Positions 25,550 to 33,193 of a DNA stretch of 64,000 nucleotides are shown in pieces. The stretch is from an uncultured Anaerolineales bacterium (lineage in GTDB: Bacteria > Chloroflexota > Anaerolineae > Anaerolineales > UBA6663), in the NCBI GenBank assembly GCA_937952305.1, contig CALFZO010000194.1, positions 1 to 64,000 on the forward strand. Direction: 5' to 3'. Within the stretch, counting starts at the first letter, position 1, and every line of letters starts with the position of its first letter. A program made the position numbers and the translations under genes. The notes under the pieces are model-generated. The model was not told the origin of the DNA. It searched no databases and saw only the letters and a list, made by a program, of their open reading frames with translations.

Positions 25550-25990
25550 TTACTCAACGGCCTCGGGAAAGACCCCGTCGATCTGGTCACTGTCGCTGTG
25601 GAAGGCGAAGTTTAGGCGCGCGCGGCCGTTCGCGAATTGGCCGGTCGCCGCCCAGCGGATCGAGCCCGGCGCCTTGCCCGGGATCAGCTCGATCTTCTCG
25701 AGCGCCACGAAATCGCCATAGCGCTGACGGAATTCCTGGCGGAAGGCCTGGAAATCGGCCTCCTGGATGGCGGCCTTCATCGTGTCGGACCAATCGCGGC
25801 TCCAGGCGGCGTAGTCGCCGGTGTTGAGCGCCTGCAGCGCGTTCTCGGCCACCTCCGCCGCCTGGGCTTCGGTCAGCTTGGATGTCGGCGCTTGCGGCAC
25901 GGAGGCGGGCGCGGCGCTGCCGCAGGCGGCAGTGGCCAGGGTGACAGCCAGAACGGCGGCCAGGGTGAGGGTGCGGATGAAGGTGTTCAT
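25550..25990 (-). CDS. Small lipoprotein, NTF2-like (DUF3887 type)
   Basis: A 146-residue predicted lipoprotein: signal peptide with lipobox Cys23 (LATAAC), a short linker and a compact domain (about 40-146). The domain starts with helices (TEAQAAEVAENALQALNTGDYAAWSRDWS) and continues as strands, the order expected of NTF2-like/DUF3887 domains. These usually bind ligands or assist other exported proteins. AGGAG lies 8 bases before the ATG at 25990; a longer reading would place 33 polar residues before the signal peptide. Function is unknown. Confidence 0.65.
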   Translation of the reverse strand: MNTFIRTLTLAAVLAVTLATAACGSAAPASVPQAPTSKLTEAQAAEVAENALQALNTGDYAAWSRDWSDTMKAAIQEADFQAFRQEFRQRYGDFVALEKIELIPGKAPGSIRWAATGQFANGRARLNFAFHSDSDQIDGVFPEAVE

Positions 25991-26082
25991 GCGGTCGCTC
26001 CTGTGAGTGAGAGTGTGTTCCGATGGCGACACCATAGCGCCGTGCGCGCGCCGGAACATCGGGCCGGGGCAGGAGCGGGGGC

Positions 26083-26112
26083 AAAACAAAAGACCGCTTC
26101 GGCAGCGGTCTT
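26083..26112 (-). terminator. Terminator of the S51/NarXL operon
   Basis: Minus-strand AAGACCGCT/AGCGGTCTT stem (arms 26104-26112 and 26090-26098) with a 5-base loop, followed by a T-rich tract (TTTTGTTTT). It lies 65 bases after the last gene of the operon. Confidence 0.85.
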
Positions 26113-26177
26113 GAGCGGGGCATTTGTCGCGGCGGGGCTAGGCCAAAAGACGGACGCTGCCGGAAAGACGGGCGCCG

Positions 26178-26645
26178 TCAGACGTCCTCGTTGAGCTGCA
26201 GGGCCAGGTAGCGGTCCAGATCGGGCCCGGCCGGGTTGGCCAGCACCGCGTCCAGCCAGGCCTGACGCTCAAAGCCGATCACGCGCAGGTCCCAGACACA
26301 GGCCGCCAGGCCGCTCGGCGTCTGGTAGACGAGCGCGTCTGGCTGGTCCTTGGGCGCCACGTAGACGTGATGGTGCAGTTCGTTCTCATCCGCCCAGAAA
26401 TCCACGAAGACAAAGATGGCGCCGCGCCCGTCGTTCACGCCGACGAAACCGACGCCGTAGTGCTGCAGACCCGAGACCATTTGCAGCCGGGCCTGGGCTG
26501 CGGCTTTGCCGGCCGCGACCACGGCCGGGCGCGGCGTGGCCAACTGGTAAGCGAGGCCGTAGACTTTCAGCCGCCAGCCAGCCACGGCCCAGACTTCCAG
26601 GCAGCGGATGGGCCGGGGTGCGTACGTCTCCGACAACGTGATCAT
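26178..26645 (-). CDS. Conserved-looking protein coupled to a NarL regulator, function unknown
   Basis: A 155-residue soluble protein with no signal peptide. Visible features are a central strand-rich block (YGVGFVGVNDGRGAIFVFVDFWADE), a His-rich piece (ELHHHVYV) and a C-terminal helix. I do not recognise the family. Its ATG overlaps the stop of the LuxR-type regulator by 4 bases, so it is translationally coupled and is the last gene of a four-gene operon. It may be an output or accessory protein of that two-component system. Confidence 0.65.
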   Translation of the reverse strand: MITLSETYAPRPIRCLEVWAVAGWRLKVYGLAYQLATPRPAVVAAGKAAAQARLQMVSGLQHYGVGFVGVNDGRGAIFVFVDFWADENELHHHVYVAPKDQPDALVYQTPSGLAACVWDLRVIGFERQAWLDAVLANPAGPDLDRYLALQLNEDV

Positions 26646-27313
26646 GGCAGGCCTCCCGGGCCATCATCCAGGCGGGCCAGCCCCTCGCGCAGCGCGTACA
26701 GCGCGGCCTGCGTGCGGTTGGCCAGGTGCAGCTTTTCCAGGATGTTGCTGACGTGGGTGCGCACGGTGCGCTCGCTGACGACCAGGCGCGCGGCGATGTC
26801 GTCGTTGGACAGCCCCTGCGCCACCAGGCGCAGCACTTCCACCTCGCGCTCGGTCAGCGGTGCTTCGGTGGGCGGCAGCGCCGGCGGCTGGTTGAGCTCG
26901 CGGATCAGCCGCCGGGCGACGACCGGGTGCAGCGAGGCTTCGCCGCGGGCGACACAGTGGATGGCCTGCAGCAGCTCCGCCGGCGACGAGTCCTTGAGCA
27001 GATAACCCAGTGCGCCGGCCTTGATAGCCGGGAAGATCTGGTCATCTTCGGCGAAGGACGTGAGCACCAGGACCCGCGCCGGCCGCTCCAGCTGCTGCAG
27101 CTCGGTCAGCGCCGCCAGGCCGTCCCGGCGCGGCATCACCATATCCAGCAGGATCACGTCCGGCTGGAGGCGGCGCGCCAATTCCACCACTTCCACGCCG
27201 TCGGCGGCCTCACCCACCAGCGTCATCCCCGGCTCGGTGGCGAGCAGGGCGCGCAGGCCCTGGCGCACAATCGCATGGTCGTCGGCGATCAGGATGCGAA
27301 TCGAATCAGACAT
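26642..27313 (-). CDS. NarL/FixJ-family response regulator
   Basis: A 223-residue regulator. The receiver domain has D11/D12, phospho-acceptor Asp57 (LLDMVMP) and Lys in the YLLKDSSP block. The C-terminal LuxR-type helix-turn-helix (about 152-215) begins LTEREVEVLRLVAQGLSN and continues SERTVRTHVSNIL. Its start overlaps the kinase gene by 8 bases. It is the cognate partner of the PAS kinase at 27306-28703 by context. Confidence 0.95.
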   Translation of the reverse strand: MSDSIRILIADDHAIVRQGLRALLATEPGMTLVGEAADGVEVVELARRLQPDVILLDMVMPRRDGLAALTELQQLERPARVLVLTSFAEDDQIFPAIKAGALGYLLKDSSPAELLQAIHCVARGEASLHPVVARRLIRELNQPPALPPTEAPLTEREVEVLRLVAQGLSNDDIAARLVVSERTVRTHVSNILEKLHLANRTQAALYALREGLARLDDGPGGLP

Positions 27314-28703
27314 AGCCCTCCTTGGCCGGCCGGGTCAACGTCACCTGCAGGCGCGTGCCGGCACCGGGCTGGGCCTGGATCTGGAGGGCGGCGCCCAGCT
27401 CCGCCGCGCGCTCGCGCATACTCCTCAGCCCCAGCCCGCCGCGGTCCTGAATGGCGGCCAGGTCGAACCCGCGCCCGTCATCGGCGATCTCCAGCGTCAC
27501 CTGACGCGCCTCGGCGCGCAGCGTCACCGTCACGGTGGTGGCGGCGGCGTGTTTGAGGGCGTTATTCAGGGCTTCTTGCGCGATCCGATAGAGCGTCTCT
27601 TCGACCGGCCCCGGCAGATCCAGGTCGCCGTCCACGCGCAGGCCGGCCCGCACGCCGGCGCGCTTCTCCACCGCATCCAGCCGCTGCTGCAAGGCGCCGG
27701 CCAGGCCGGCTTGCTCCAGCTCGGCCGGGCGCAGCTCGTACACCAGCAGGCGCATCTCTTTCAGCGATTGCTGCGCGGTCTCGCCCAGCCGCGCCACGTA
27801 CTCGCGCGCCTGCGGCGTCTGGCCCGTGCCCAGCAGCCGGCGCGCGGCCTCGGCCAGCAGGGTCAGGCTGTAAAGCGACTGGGTCACGGAGTCATGCAGG
27901 TCCCGCGCCAGGCGCTGGCGCTCCTCCAGGGCGGCCCGCGCCTGGGCCTCCACCAACCGCACGCGGTCGGTGATGTCCACCATCGCGCCGATCATGCGCA
28001 CCGGCTGGCCAGCCTCGCTGTGGATGACGTAGCCGCGATCGACGACATGCGCGTACGAGCCGTCGGCGCGCCGGTAGCGATACTCGCCGCTCCAGAACGG
28101 CTGGCCGCTGCGGATGGCGGCCTGCACGCCGGCCTCGGTTGCGGCGATGTCGTCCGGGTGGACGTGTTCCATCCACCAGTTGTGCTCGCGGATCGTGTCG
28201 GCCGGATAGCCGAACAGGGTCCGCAGGCCGTGGTTCCACTGCACCGTGTTGGCGACCAAATCCCAATCCCAGACGGCATCGGCGGTGGCCAGCGCGATCA
28301 ACTGGTAGCGCTGTTCGCTGGCGCGCAGCGCGCCCTCGACGCGCTTGCGTTCGGTGATGTCGAGGAACATCCCCAGGGCGCACGGCTCGCCGGCCTGCAG
28401 CGCGAACTCAAAATAGGCCAGCACCTCGCGCCGCTCACCGGATTTGACGCGCAGGGTCAGCTCCAGCTCGCGCACCGGGCGGCGCGCCTGCAGCGCCTCG
28501 GCCAGACGGCGGCGTTCCGTCTCCACCGGCCACAGCTCCAGCGCCGCGGCCGTGCGGCCGACGACGTCCGCGCGTTCATAGCCGGTCTGCCGTAGAAAAC
28601 TGACGTTGACGTCGAGGAAGCGGCCTTCGGACAGCGTGAGAACGCTCATCGCCAGCGGGCTGGCGTCGAAGAGGTTAGCGGCCAGGTCGCGCGCGGCGCT
28701 CAT
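27306..28703 (-). CDS. Cytosolic PAS-PAS sensor kinase (HisKA_3, NarX-like)
   Basis: A 465-residue kinase without membrane helices. PAS 1 spans about 5-120 and PAS 2 about 130-250; both end in the D-I-T-D/E-R motif that links to the next domain. HisKA_3 has ERQRLARDLHDSVTQ with phospho-acceptor His270, and HATPase_c has NALKHA, DDGRGFD and GGLGLRSMRERA. The second PAS has the PAC-type block YRRADGSY and may bind a small ligand. It overlaps the S51 gene upstream and the regulator downstream, so stoichiometric synthesis is likely. The signal is presumably intracellular. Confidence 0.94.
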   Translation of the reverse strand: MSAARDLAANLFDASPLAMSVLTLSEGRFLDVNVSFLRQTGYERADVVGRTAAALELWPVETERRRLAEALQARRPVRELELTLRVKSGERREVLAYFEFALQAGEPCALGMFLDITERKRVEGALRASEQRYQLIALATADAVWDWDLVANTVQWNHGLRTLFGYPADTIREHNWWMEHVHPDDIAATEAGVQAAIRSGQPFWSGEYRYRRADGSYAHVVDRGYVIHSEAGQPVRMIGAMVDITDRVRLVEAQARAALEERQRLARDLHDSVTQSLYSLTLLAEAARRLLGTGQTPQAREYVARLGETAQQSLKEMRLLVYELRPAELEQAGLAGALQQRLDAVEKRAGVRAGLRVDGDLDLPGPVEETLYRIAQEALNNALKHAAATTVTVTLRAEARQVTLEIADDGRGFDLAAIQDRGGLGLRSMRERAAELGAALQIQAQPGAGTRLQVTLTRPAKEGYV

Positions 28704-29413
28704 CCCGCCCGATCCGGGTCGCGCCCGGGCAGGGTGAACGTCTCACCGGCGGCAAAGCGCTGGGCCTGGCCTTGCCAGTAGACGGTGACGGCGCCGGCGC
28801 CGGCCACCTGCCAGACCTGGCCGCGGCCGTCGTCCAGCATGCCGGTCTGCTCGTCCAGACCGAGCAGGACCGCCTGCGGCAGACGCTGCGCCAGCCGCGG
28901 CACCCACTTGAAGCCAAACGTGTCGTGATGGGGGATGACGCAGGCGCCGGGCACATAGCCCAGGCCGGCGTGCACTTCATCTTCGCCGGGGTCGTAGTAA
29001 TGGGCGCACAGCACCATGGCTCCGGCGCTGCTGCCGGCCAGGACAGCGCCGGCCGCAAACGCGGCGCGCAGCGCCTCGGCCGGCGCGCGGCTGGCCAGCG
29101 TCTGGCCCAGATAGTGCGTGAAGCCGCCGAGCAGGTAGATCAGCCGGGCGCGCGCGAGCTCGCTGGTAATCGTCTGGTCGGCGGCGCTGGCCGCGTCCAG
29201 CAGCGGGACGACGGCGACATTGCGCGCCCCGAGGCCGCGAAACCAGCGCTCGCCGTTGCGGCCGGCGCGCCCATGATTGTGGTCCGGGACGGCCGCGGTC
29301 GGCAGGATGCGCACGGCGGCGGCCGGGCCGCCCGCGCGCTCCAACGCCAGCCGATCCGGCGCGGCCATCCGCCCGCCGAATTCGGCGCCGCCTTCCAGCA
29401 GTAACGATCCCAT
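28700..29413 (-). CDS. S51 (cyanophycinase-like) peptidase
   Basis: A 237-residue protein of the class-I glutamine-amidotransferase-like S51 family. The nucleophile elbow is AGSSAGAM (Ser129), followed about 30 residues later by GLGYVPGACVIPHHDTFG, which offers the catalytic His. The LIYLLGGF block is the usual strand before the GG turn. Members hydrolyse cyanophycin or Asp-X dipeptides; which one cannot be read from sequence. The ATG at 29413 with GGAG about 8 bases upstream is preferred over an in-frame GTG at 29437. It is the first gene of the operon and is translationally coupled to the PAS kinase. Confidence 0.85.
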   Translation of the reverse strand: MGSLLLEGGAEFGGRMAAPDRLALERAGGPAAAVRILPTAAVPDHNHGRAGRNGERWFRGLGARNVAVVPLLDAASAADQTITSELARARLIYLLGGFTHYLGQTLASRAPAEALRAAFAAGAVLAGSSAGAMVLCAHYYDPGEDEVHAGLGYVPGACVIPHHDTFGFKWVPRLAQRLPQAVLLGLDEQTGMLDDGRGQVWQVAGAGAVTVYWQGQAQRFAAGETFTLPGRDPDRAG

Positions 29414-29449
29414 GCGCTCGTCTCCGCGTTGAGTCACAGTGGTGCGGGC

Positions 29450-29455
29450 ATTATA
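29450..29455 (-). promoter_or_regulatory. Consensus -10 box (TATAAT) of the S51/NarXL operon
   Basis: A perfect TATAAT on the minus strand, 36 bases before the ATG at 29413. It is rare in this GC-rich DNA. The -35 region is not consensus. It lies 25 bases from an opposite-facing TATAAT (29480-29485). Confidence 0.6.
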
Positions 29456-29479
29456 GACGCTTCGCGGTGCTGGGCGTGT

Positions 29480-29485
29480 TATAAT
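29480..29485 (+). promoter_or_regulatory. Consensus -10 box (TATAAT) of the divergent membrane protein gene
   Basis: A perfect TATAAT on the plus strand, 33 bases before the ATG at 29519. The -35 region is not consensus. It forms a face-away pair with the minus-strand box at 29450-29455. Confidence 0.6.
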
Positions 29486-29518
29486 CGCGCCGCCGTCTTA
29501 AAATTCCGTCTTATCCAT

Positions 29519-30334
29519 ATGCCCGCCTCCACAGAAACCCTGGTCGTCTGGGCGGTGGTGCTGTTGCTTGCGGGAGGGGGTATCGCGCTGCTGGCTGGCG
29601 TTATTACCCTGGCACGGTCCCGCCGCCATACCTACTTCCGCTTCCGGCGCCAGGCTATCCTGCACGGCTGGCGCAATCTCGCTCTGGGCGTTGGCTTGTT
29701 GTTGGCGGCCGGCGTGGCCGCGGCTTTTGGAAAACCGGCGCTGGAGGTGTTCGTGCCGCCGACGGCCACCGCCACCGCCACCGTCCCGCCCAGCGCCACG
29801 GCCACGTTTTCGCTCACCGCCCCGCCGACGGCCACCGCCTCACTCACACCGCCGCCCTCGGCTACCCTGCCGCCCAGCCTCACGCCCGACCCCACCCTCA
29901 GCCCGACGCTCACCGTCAGCCCCACGCCGGACCTGCCGCGAGACCGCGTCACGCCGCCGGCCGGCCCGCTCACGGTGACGCCGCCGTCAGCGGCCGTCGT
30001 CGCCAACTTGCGCATCGGCCGCTTCAACGATTGCCGCAGCGAACGCGGCGTGGGCGTCGTCTTCAACTCACCGGCCAAAACGCTGTATGCGCTGTTCGAC
30101 TACGATAACTGGCTGCCCGGCCTGGCGTGGACGAACGTCTGGCGCCGCGACGGCCAGATCCTGTTGGTGGAGACGCTGTTGTGGGATGGCAGCACCGGCG
30201 GCTGCGGCTTCGCCGACTACGACAACGGCGGCCAGCCGTGGATACTGGGGACGTACGAGGTGCAGATTTTCGTCGGGCCGACCTGGCTCGGCTCGGCGCA
30301 GTTTCAGATCGCGGACGGCACGCCGACGCCCTGA
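29519..30334 (+). CDS. Membrane-anchored exported protein with Thr/Pro-rich stalk
   Basis: A 271-residue protein. Two helices (about 9-31 and 55-75) flank a basic loop. A low-complexity Thr/Pro/Ser/Ala stalk (about 82-165) is followed by a compact C-terminal domain (about 165-265) with W/Y-rich strands (YALFDYDNWLPGLAW, DGQILLVETLLWDG), one Cys pair and an end like VGPTWLGSAQF. The domain is probably extracytoplasmic and Ig-like; I cannot name the family. The ATG at 29519 follows a perfect TATAAT by 33 bases. No clear Shine-Dalgarno site is visible. Confidence 0.65.
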   Translation: MPASTETLVVWAVVLLLAGGGIALLAGVITLARSRRHTYFRFRRQAILHGWRNLALGVGLLLAAGVAAAFGKPALEVFVPPTATATATVPPSATATFSLTAPPTATASLTPPPSATLPPSLTPDPTLSPTLTVSPTPDLPRDRVTPPAGPLTVTPPSAAVVANLRIGRFNDCRSERGVGVVFNSPAKTLYALFDYDNWLPGLAWTNVWRRDGQILLVETLLWDGSTGGCGFADYDNGGQPWILGTYEVQIFVGPTWLGSAQFQIADGTPTP

Positions 30335-30380
30335 AGCGGCGCCCGGGAAGCTCAGGCGAGATCGCCGGAGCTTCAGGTTC

Positions 30381-31316
30381 TCACACTGAAGCCGCCGCCA
30401 GCGCTTGCGCAATCTCCGCCGCCACCCGCGCGTTGTTAAGCAACAGCGCCAGGTTGGCGGTTTTGCTTTCGCCGTGCGTTAGCGCGGCGACGCGCGCCAG
30501 CAGGAACGGCGTCACGGCCTTGCCGCGCACGCCCTGCGCCTCAGCTTCGCGCACCGCCTGGGCGATGGCGCGCTCCATCTCGGCCCGCGGCCGCGCGTGC
30601 TCGGCCGGGCAGGGCGCGCACACCAGCACGCCGCCGGACAGCTCCGCCCCCCACAAAGCCCGCGCGATGGCGGCGGCCTCGGCCGGCGTATCGGCGCGCG
30701 CATCCAGGGTCAGCCCGCTTTCCCGGGAATAGAAAGCCGGGAACTCGTCGGTGCCGTACCCGACCACGGGCACGCCGTGCGTCTCCAGCCACTCCAGCGT
30801 GGCCGGCAGGTCCAGGATAGCCTTGGCGCCCGCGCACACCACCAGCACCGGCGTGCGCGCCAGCTCCGGCAGGTCGGCCGAGATATCCGTGGCCAGAGCG
30901 CCGCCGGCCGCGCCGCGATGCACGCCGCCGATGCCGCCGGTGGCGAAGACGCGGATGCCCGCCCAGTGCGCGGCGATCATCGTGCCGGCCACCGTGGTGG
31001 CGCCGTCCCGGCCCTGCGCCAACACCACCGGGTAATCACGGCGGCTCACCTTCCACACGGCGCGCCCGGCCTGCGGGGCCTGCGCCAGAGCTTCCAACTG
31101 TTCCTCCGCCAGGCCAACGTGAACGCGCCCGCCGAGCACGGCGATGGTGGCCGGTTCGGCGCCATGCGCGCGGACGGTGCTCTCCATCCGACGCGCCAGC
31201 TCCAGGTTTTCGGGCCAGGGCAGGCCGTGGGTGATGACGGTGGATTCCAGGGCGACCACCGGACGCTGGGCGTCCAGGGCCGCGCGGACGGCCGGCTGAA
31301 AGATGAGTTCGGGCAT
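30381..31316 (-). CDS. psuG: Pseudouridine-5'-phosphate glycosidase
   Basis: A 311-residue enzyme of the PsuG family, which reversibly cleaves pseudouridine 5'-phosphate to uracil and ribose 5-phosphate. Family blocks are VVALESTVITHGLP (with Glu24, the likely catalytic acid), VSRRDYPVV, GATTVAGTM, VFATGGIGGVHRG and CAGAKAILDLPATLE (with Lys165, the likely Schiff-base residue). Length is normal. No PsuK kinase lies next to it; the pseudouridine kinase must be elsewhere, or the pathway uses a different enzyme. There is no strong ribosome binding site. It follows the SPFH gene by 14 bases and may be translated from the same transcript. Confidence 0.93.
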   Translation of the reverse strand: MPELIFQPAVRAALDAQRPVVALESTVITHGLPWPENLELARRMESTVRAHGAEPATIAVLGGRVHVGLAEEQLEALAQAPQAGRAVWKVSRRDYPVVLAQGRDGATTVAGTMIAAHWAGIRVFATGGIGGVHRGAAGGALATDISADLPELARTPVLVVCAGAKAILDLPATLEWLETHGVPVVGYGTDEFPAFYSRESGLTLDARADTPAEAAAIARALWGAELSGGVLVCAPCPAEHARPRAEMERAIAQAVREAEAQGVRGKAVTPFLLARVAALTHGESKTANLALLLNNARVAAEIAQALAAASV

Positions 31317-31330
31317 AAGTTACCAAAGGG

Positions 31331-33193
31331 TCAGGCGGCCCGGCGCAGATCACCGGCGTCGAGCAACCGCTGAAATTCCTGGATGGTGAAGAAGCGGCGC
31401 GCGCTGCGCGGCTGGCCGCCCGCGCCCGGAAAGTCGCGGCCGTTCTGGCGTTCGACCCACAGACCGCGCCCGCCTTCGCGGACGACCTCGGTGACGCGCA
31501 CCAGGCCCTGCACGCCGCCCCACCAGAAGACCTCGCCCTCCGTCACGGCATCCGCGTTGACGTACGGCACGCTGGGCGGCGCCGGCGGGGCTTTGGCCTC
31601 CGGCTCGGGCGGAGCCGGCGCGGCTGCGGCCGGCGCGGACTCGGCCTCAACCGGGCCGTTGCCCAGGATGATGAGGGTCAGGTCACTCAGGTGCCGCAGC
31701 AACGCGCGCACGTCGTCGCTGACGGCCGCCCGATCCTTGAGCTCGTCCACGAGGTCCTCAAGCTTGAGGCGGAAAAAGGTCAGCAGCTTGAGGACGTCCT
31801 CGGAGGTCTCGCGCTGGCCGCCGCGCCGGCCGAGCAGGGCTTCGGCGCCGCCCTCCCCCAGGCGCACCGGCAGGCCGGCCAGGCCCGGCAGCGTGCGCCG
31901 CCACCAATCCGCCACTTCCACCGCGAACTTCTCCAGCACCTGGGCCTGCGCCTTGCGCGTGTCGTCGGCCAGGTTGTAACGGCCGCTCTTCACGCGCGCG
32001 ATCAGGTCGGCCTGCCAGGCGTCGATCAGTTCCTGCTCCACCTCGTCCGGCGTGTCCAGCGTGCCGACGTCGATCCAGACCAGCTCCACGCCGGCCGTCT
32101 CGAAGTCCTGGGCCGTGGCCTCGGAGTAGATCGTCAACGACAGGCGCCGGCGCGTGTTCTCGGGCAGTTCGCCGGGCGGGACGGGCGTGCTGCTGATGAC
32201 CTGGCCAGTGGTGATCGCGGACTGGGCAGCGGCCTGGTTGGCCGTCGGGATGCCGATCTTGCCTTTCTGGGCGATCAAATCGCGCAGCAGGCGGCCGCCG
32301 ATGTAGTTGGTGACGGCCGAGCTGGCCAACTCGGCGATGGCCTCGGACCAGAGCACGGGCTGGCGCGCGCTGCCGACGGCCTTGCCGTAGATGACACGCC
32401 GCACCGCCACCGGATCGTAGGGGTACGGGTTGCTCTGGTCACGCGGTTGGCGGTTGCTCCAGATCCGGAACAGCACCTGGATGTCCATGGCTTTCACGCG
32501 CAGGCCATCCTTGGTGTAGACCTCCATGTCCGAGCGCTGGCGGATCTGGTCCCGCAGGTCCACCACCTCCCGCAAGCGCTCGAAGCCCTCCAGGAACTGG
32601 GCCGCCGTGGCCGCGTACAGGTCGGAGGCGCCCGTGACGCGCTCAAACAGCGCGGCGTTGCCGAGATGGATCTTGACGTAGCCGGGCCCGCCGATCCGGT
32701 ACAACGTGCTGCGCCGGGACTCGGGCGTCACCTCGCCGTCCTTGATCACCATCACCGGGTACGGCCCGCCGAACAGGGACAGCAGCAGGTAATCGCGGGC
32801 GGCGCCCAGGTCTTTGAGCTCAAACAGGTCGTCCAGGTAACGCGCCCCGGCGTTGACGCCGAGCGCCACGATGATGCCCGGCAGCACCAGGTGGCGCAGC
32901 ACCTCCAGTTGGATCAGGGCGTAGCCGGCCGTCAGCAGCGGGCGCAGGAAGAGGGCGATCAGGTCCGCCTGGCCTTGCAGCAGGCTGGCCATCAACTCGG
33001 GCGCCGGCGCCGGCCGCTCGATCAGCGCGGCGGCGCCCCACACCAGGATGAAGAAGCCCACCACGGCCTGCGTCCGGAAACGCGGGCCGTTCTCGTCGCG
33101 GGCCAGGACGCCGCTCAGGAACTGCTGCCATTGCAGGCGCAGCCGCCGCCACGGGTCGCCCCGGTTAATCGTGGTCACCCGCGAGACTCTCAT
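31331..33193 (-). CDS. SPFH/band-7-like membrane protein, large
   Basis: A 620-residue protein. Hydrophobic helices lie near 25-42 and 68-100. A band-7/SPFH-like domain (about 125-400) shows VMVIKDGEVTPESR, the hallmark VVDLRDQIRQRSDMEVYTKDG and a DIQVLFRIW strand, then coiled helices. The C-terminus (about 530-620) has a compact SH3-like strand set. SPFH proteins form rings in membranes and organise protease or lipid domains. The ATG at 33193 overlaps the upstream stop (ATGA); an in-frame ATG at 33205 is an alternative. The paralogue directly upstream suggests a hetero-oligomer. Confidence 0.68.
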   Translation of the reverse strand: MRVSRVTTINRGDPWRRLRLQWQQFLSGVLARDENGPRFRTQAVVGFFILVWGAAALIERPAPAPELMASLLQGQADLIALFLRPLLTAGYALIQLEVLRHLVLPGIIVALGVNAGARYLDDLFELKDLGAARDYLLLSLFGGPYPVMVIKDGEVTPESRRSTLYRIGGPGYVKIHLGNAALFERVTGASDLYAATAAQFLEGFERLREVVDLRDQIRQRSDMEVYTKDGLRVKAMDIQVLFRIWSNRQPRDQSNPYPYDPVAVRRVIYGKAVGSARQPVLWSEAIAELASSAVTNYIGGRLLRDLIAQKGKIGIPTANQAAAQSAITTGQVISSTPVPPGELPENTRRRLSLTIYSEATAQDFETAGVELVWIDVGTLDTPDEVEQELIDAWQADLIARVKSGRYNLADDTRKAQAQVLEKFAVEVADWWRRTLPGLAGLPVRLGEGGAEALLGRRGGQRETSEDVLKLLTFFRLKLEDLVDELKDRAAVSDDVRALLRHLSDLTLIILGNGPVEAESAPAAAAPAPPEPEAKAPPAPPSVPYVNADAVTEGEVFWWGGVQGLVRVTEVVREGGRGLWVERQNGRDFPGAGGQPRSARRFFTIQEFQRLLDAGDLRRAA

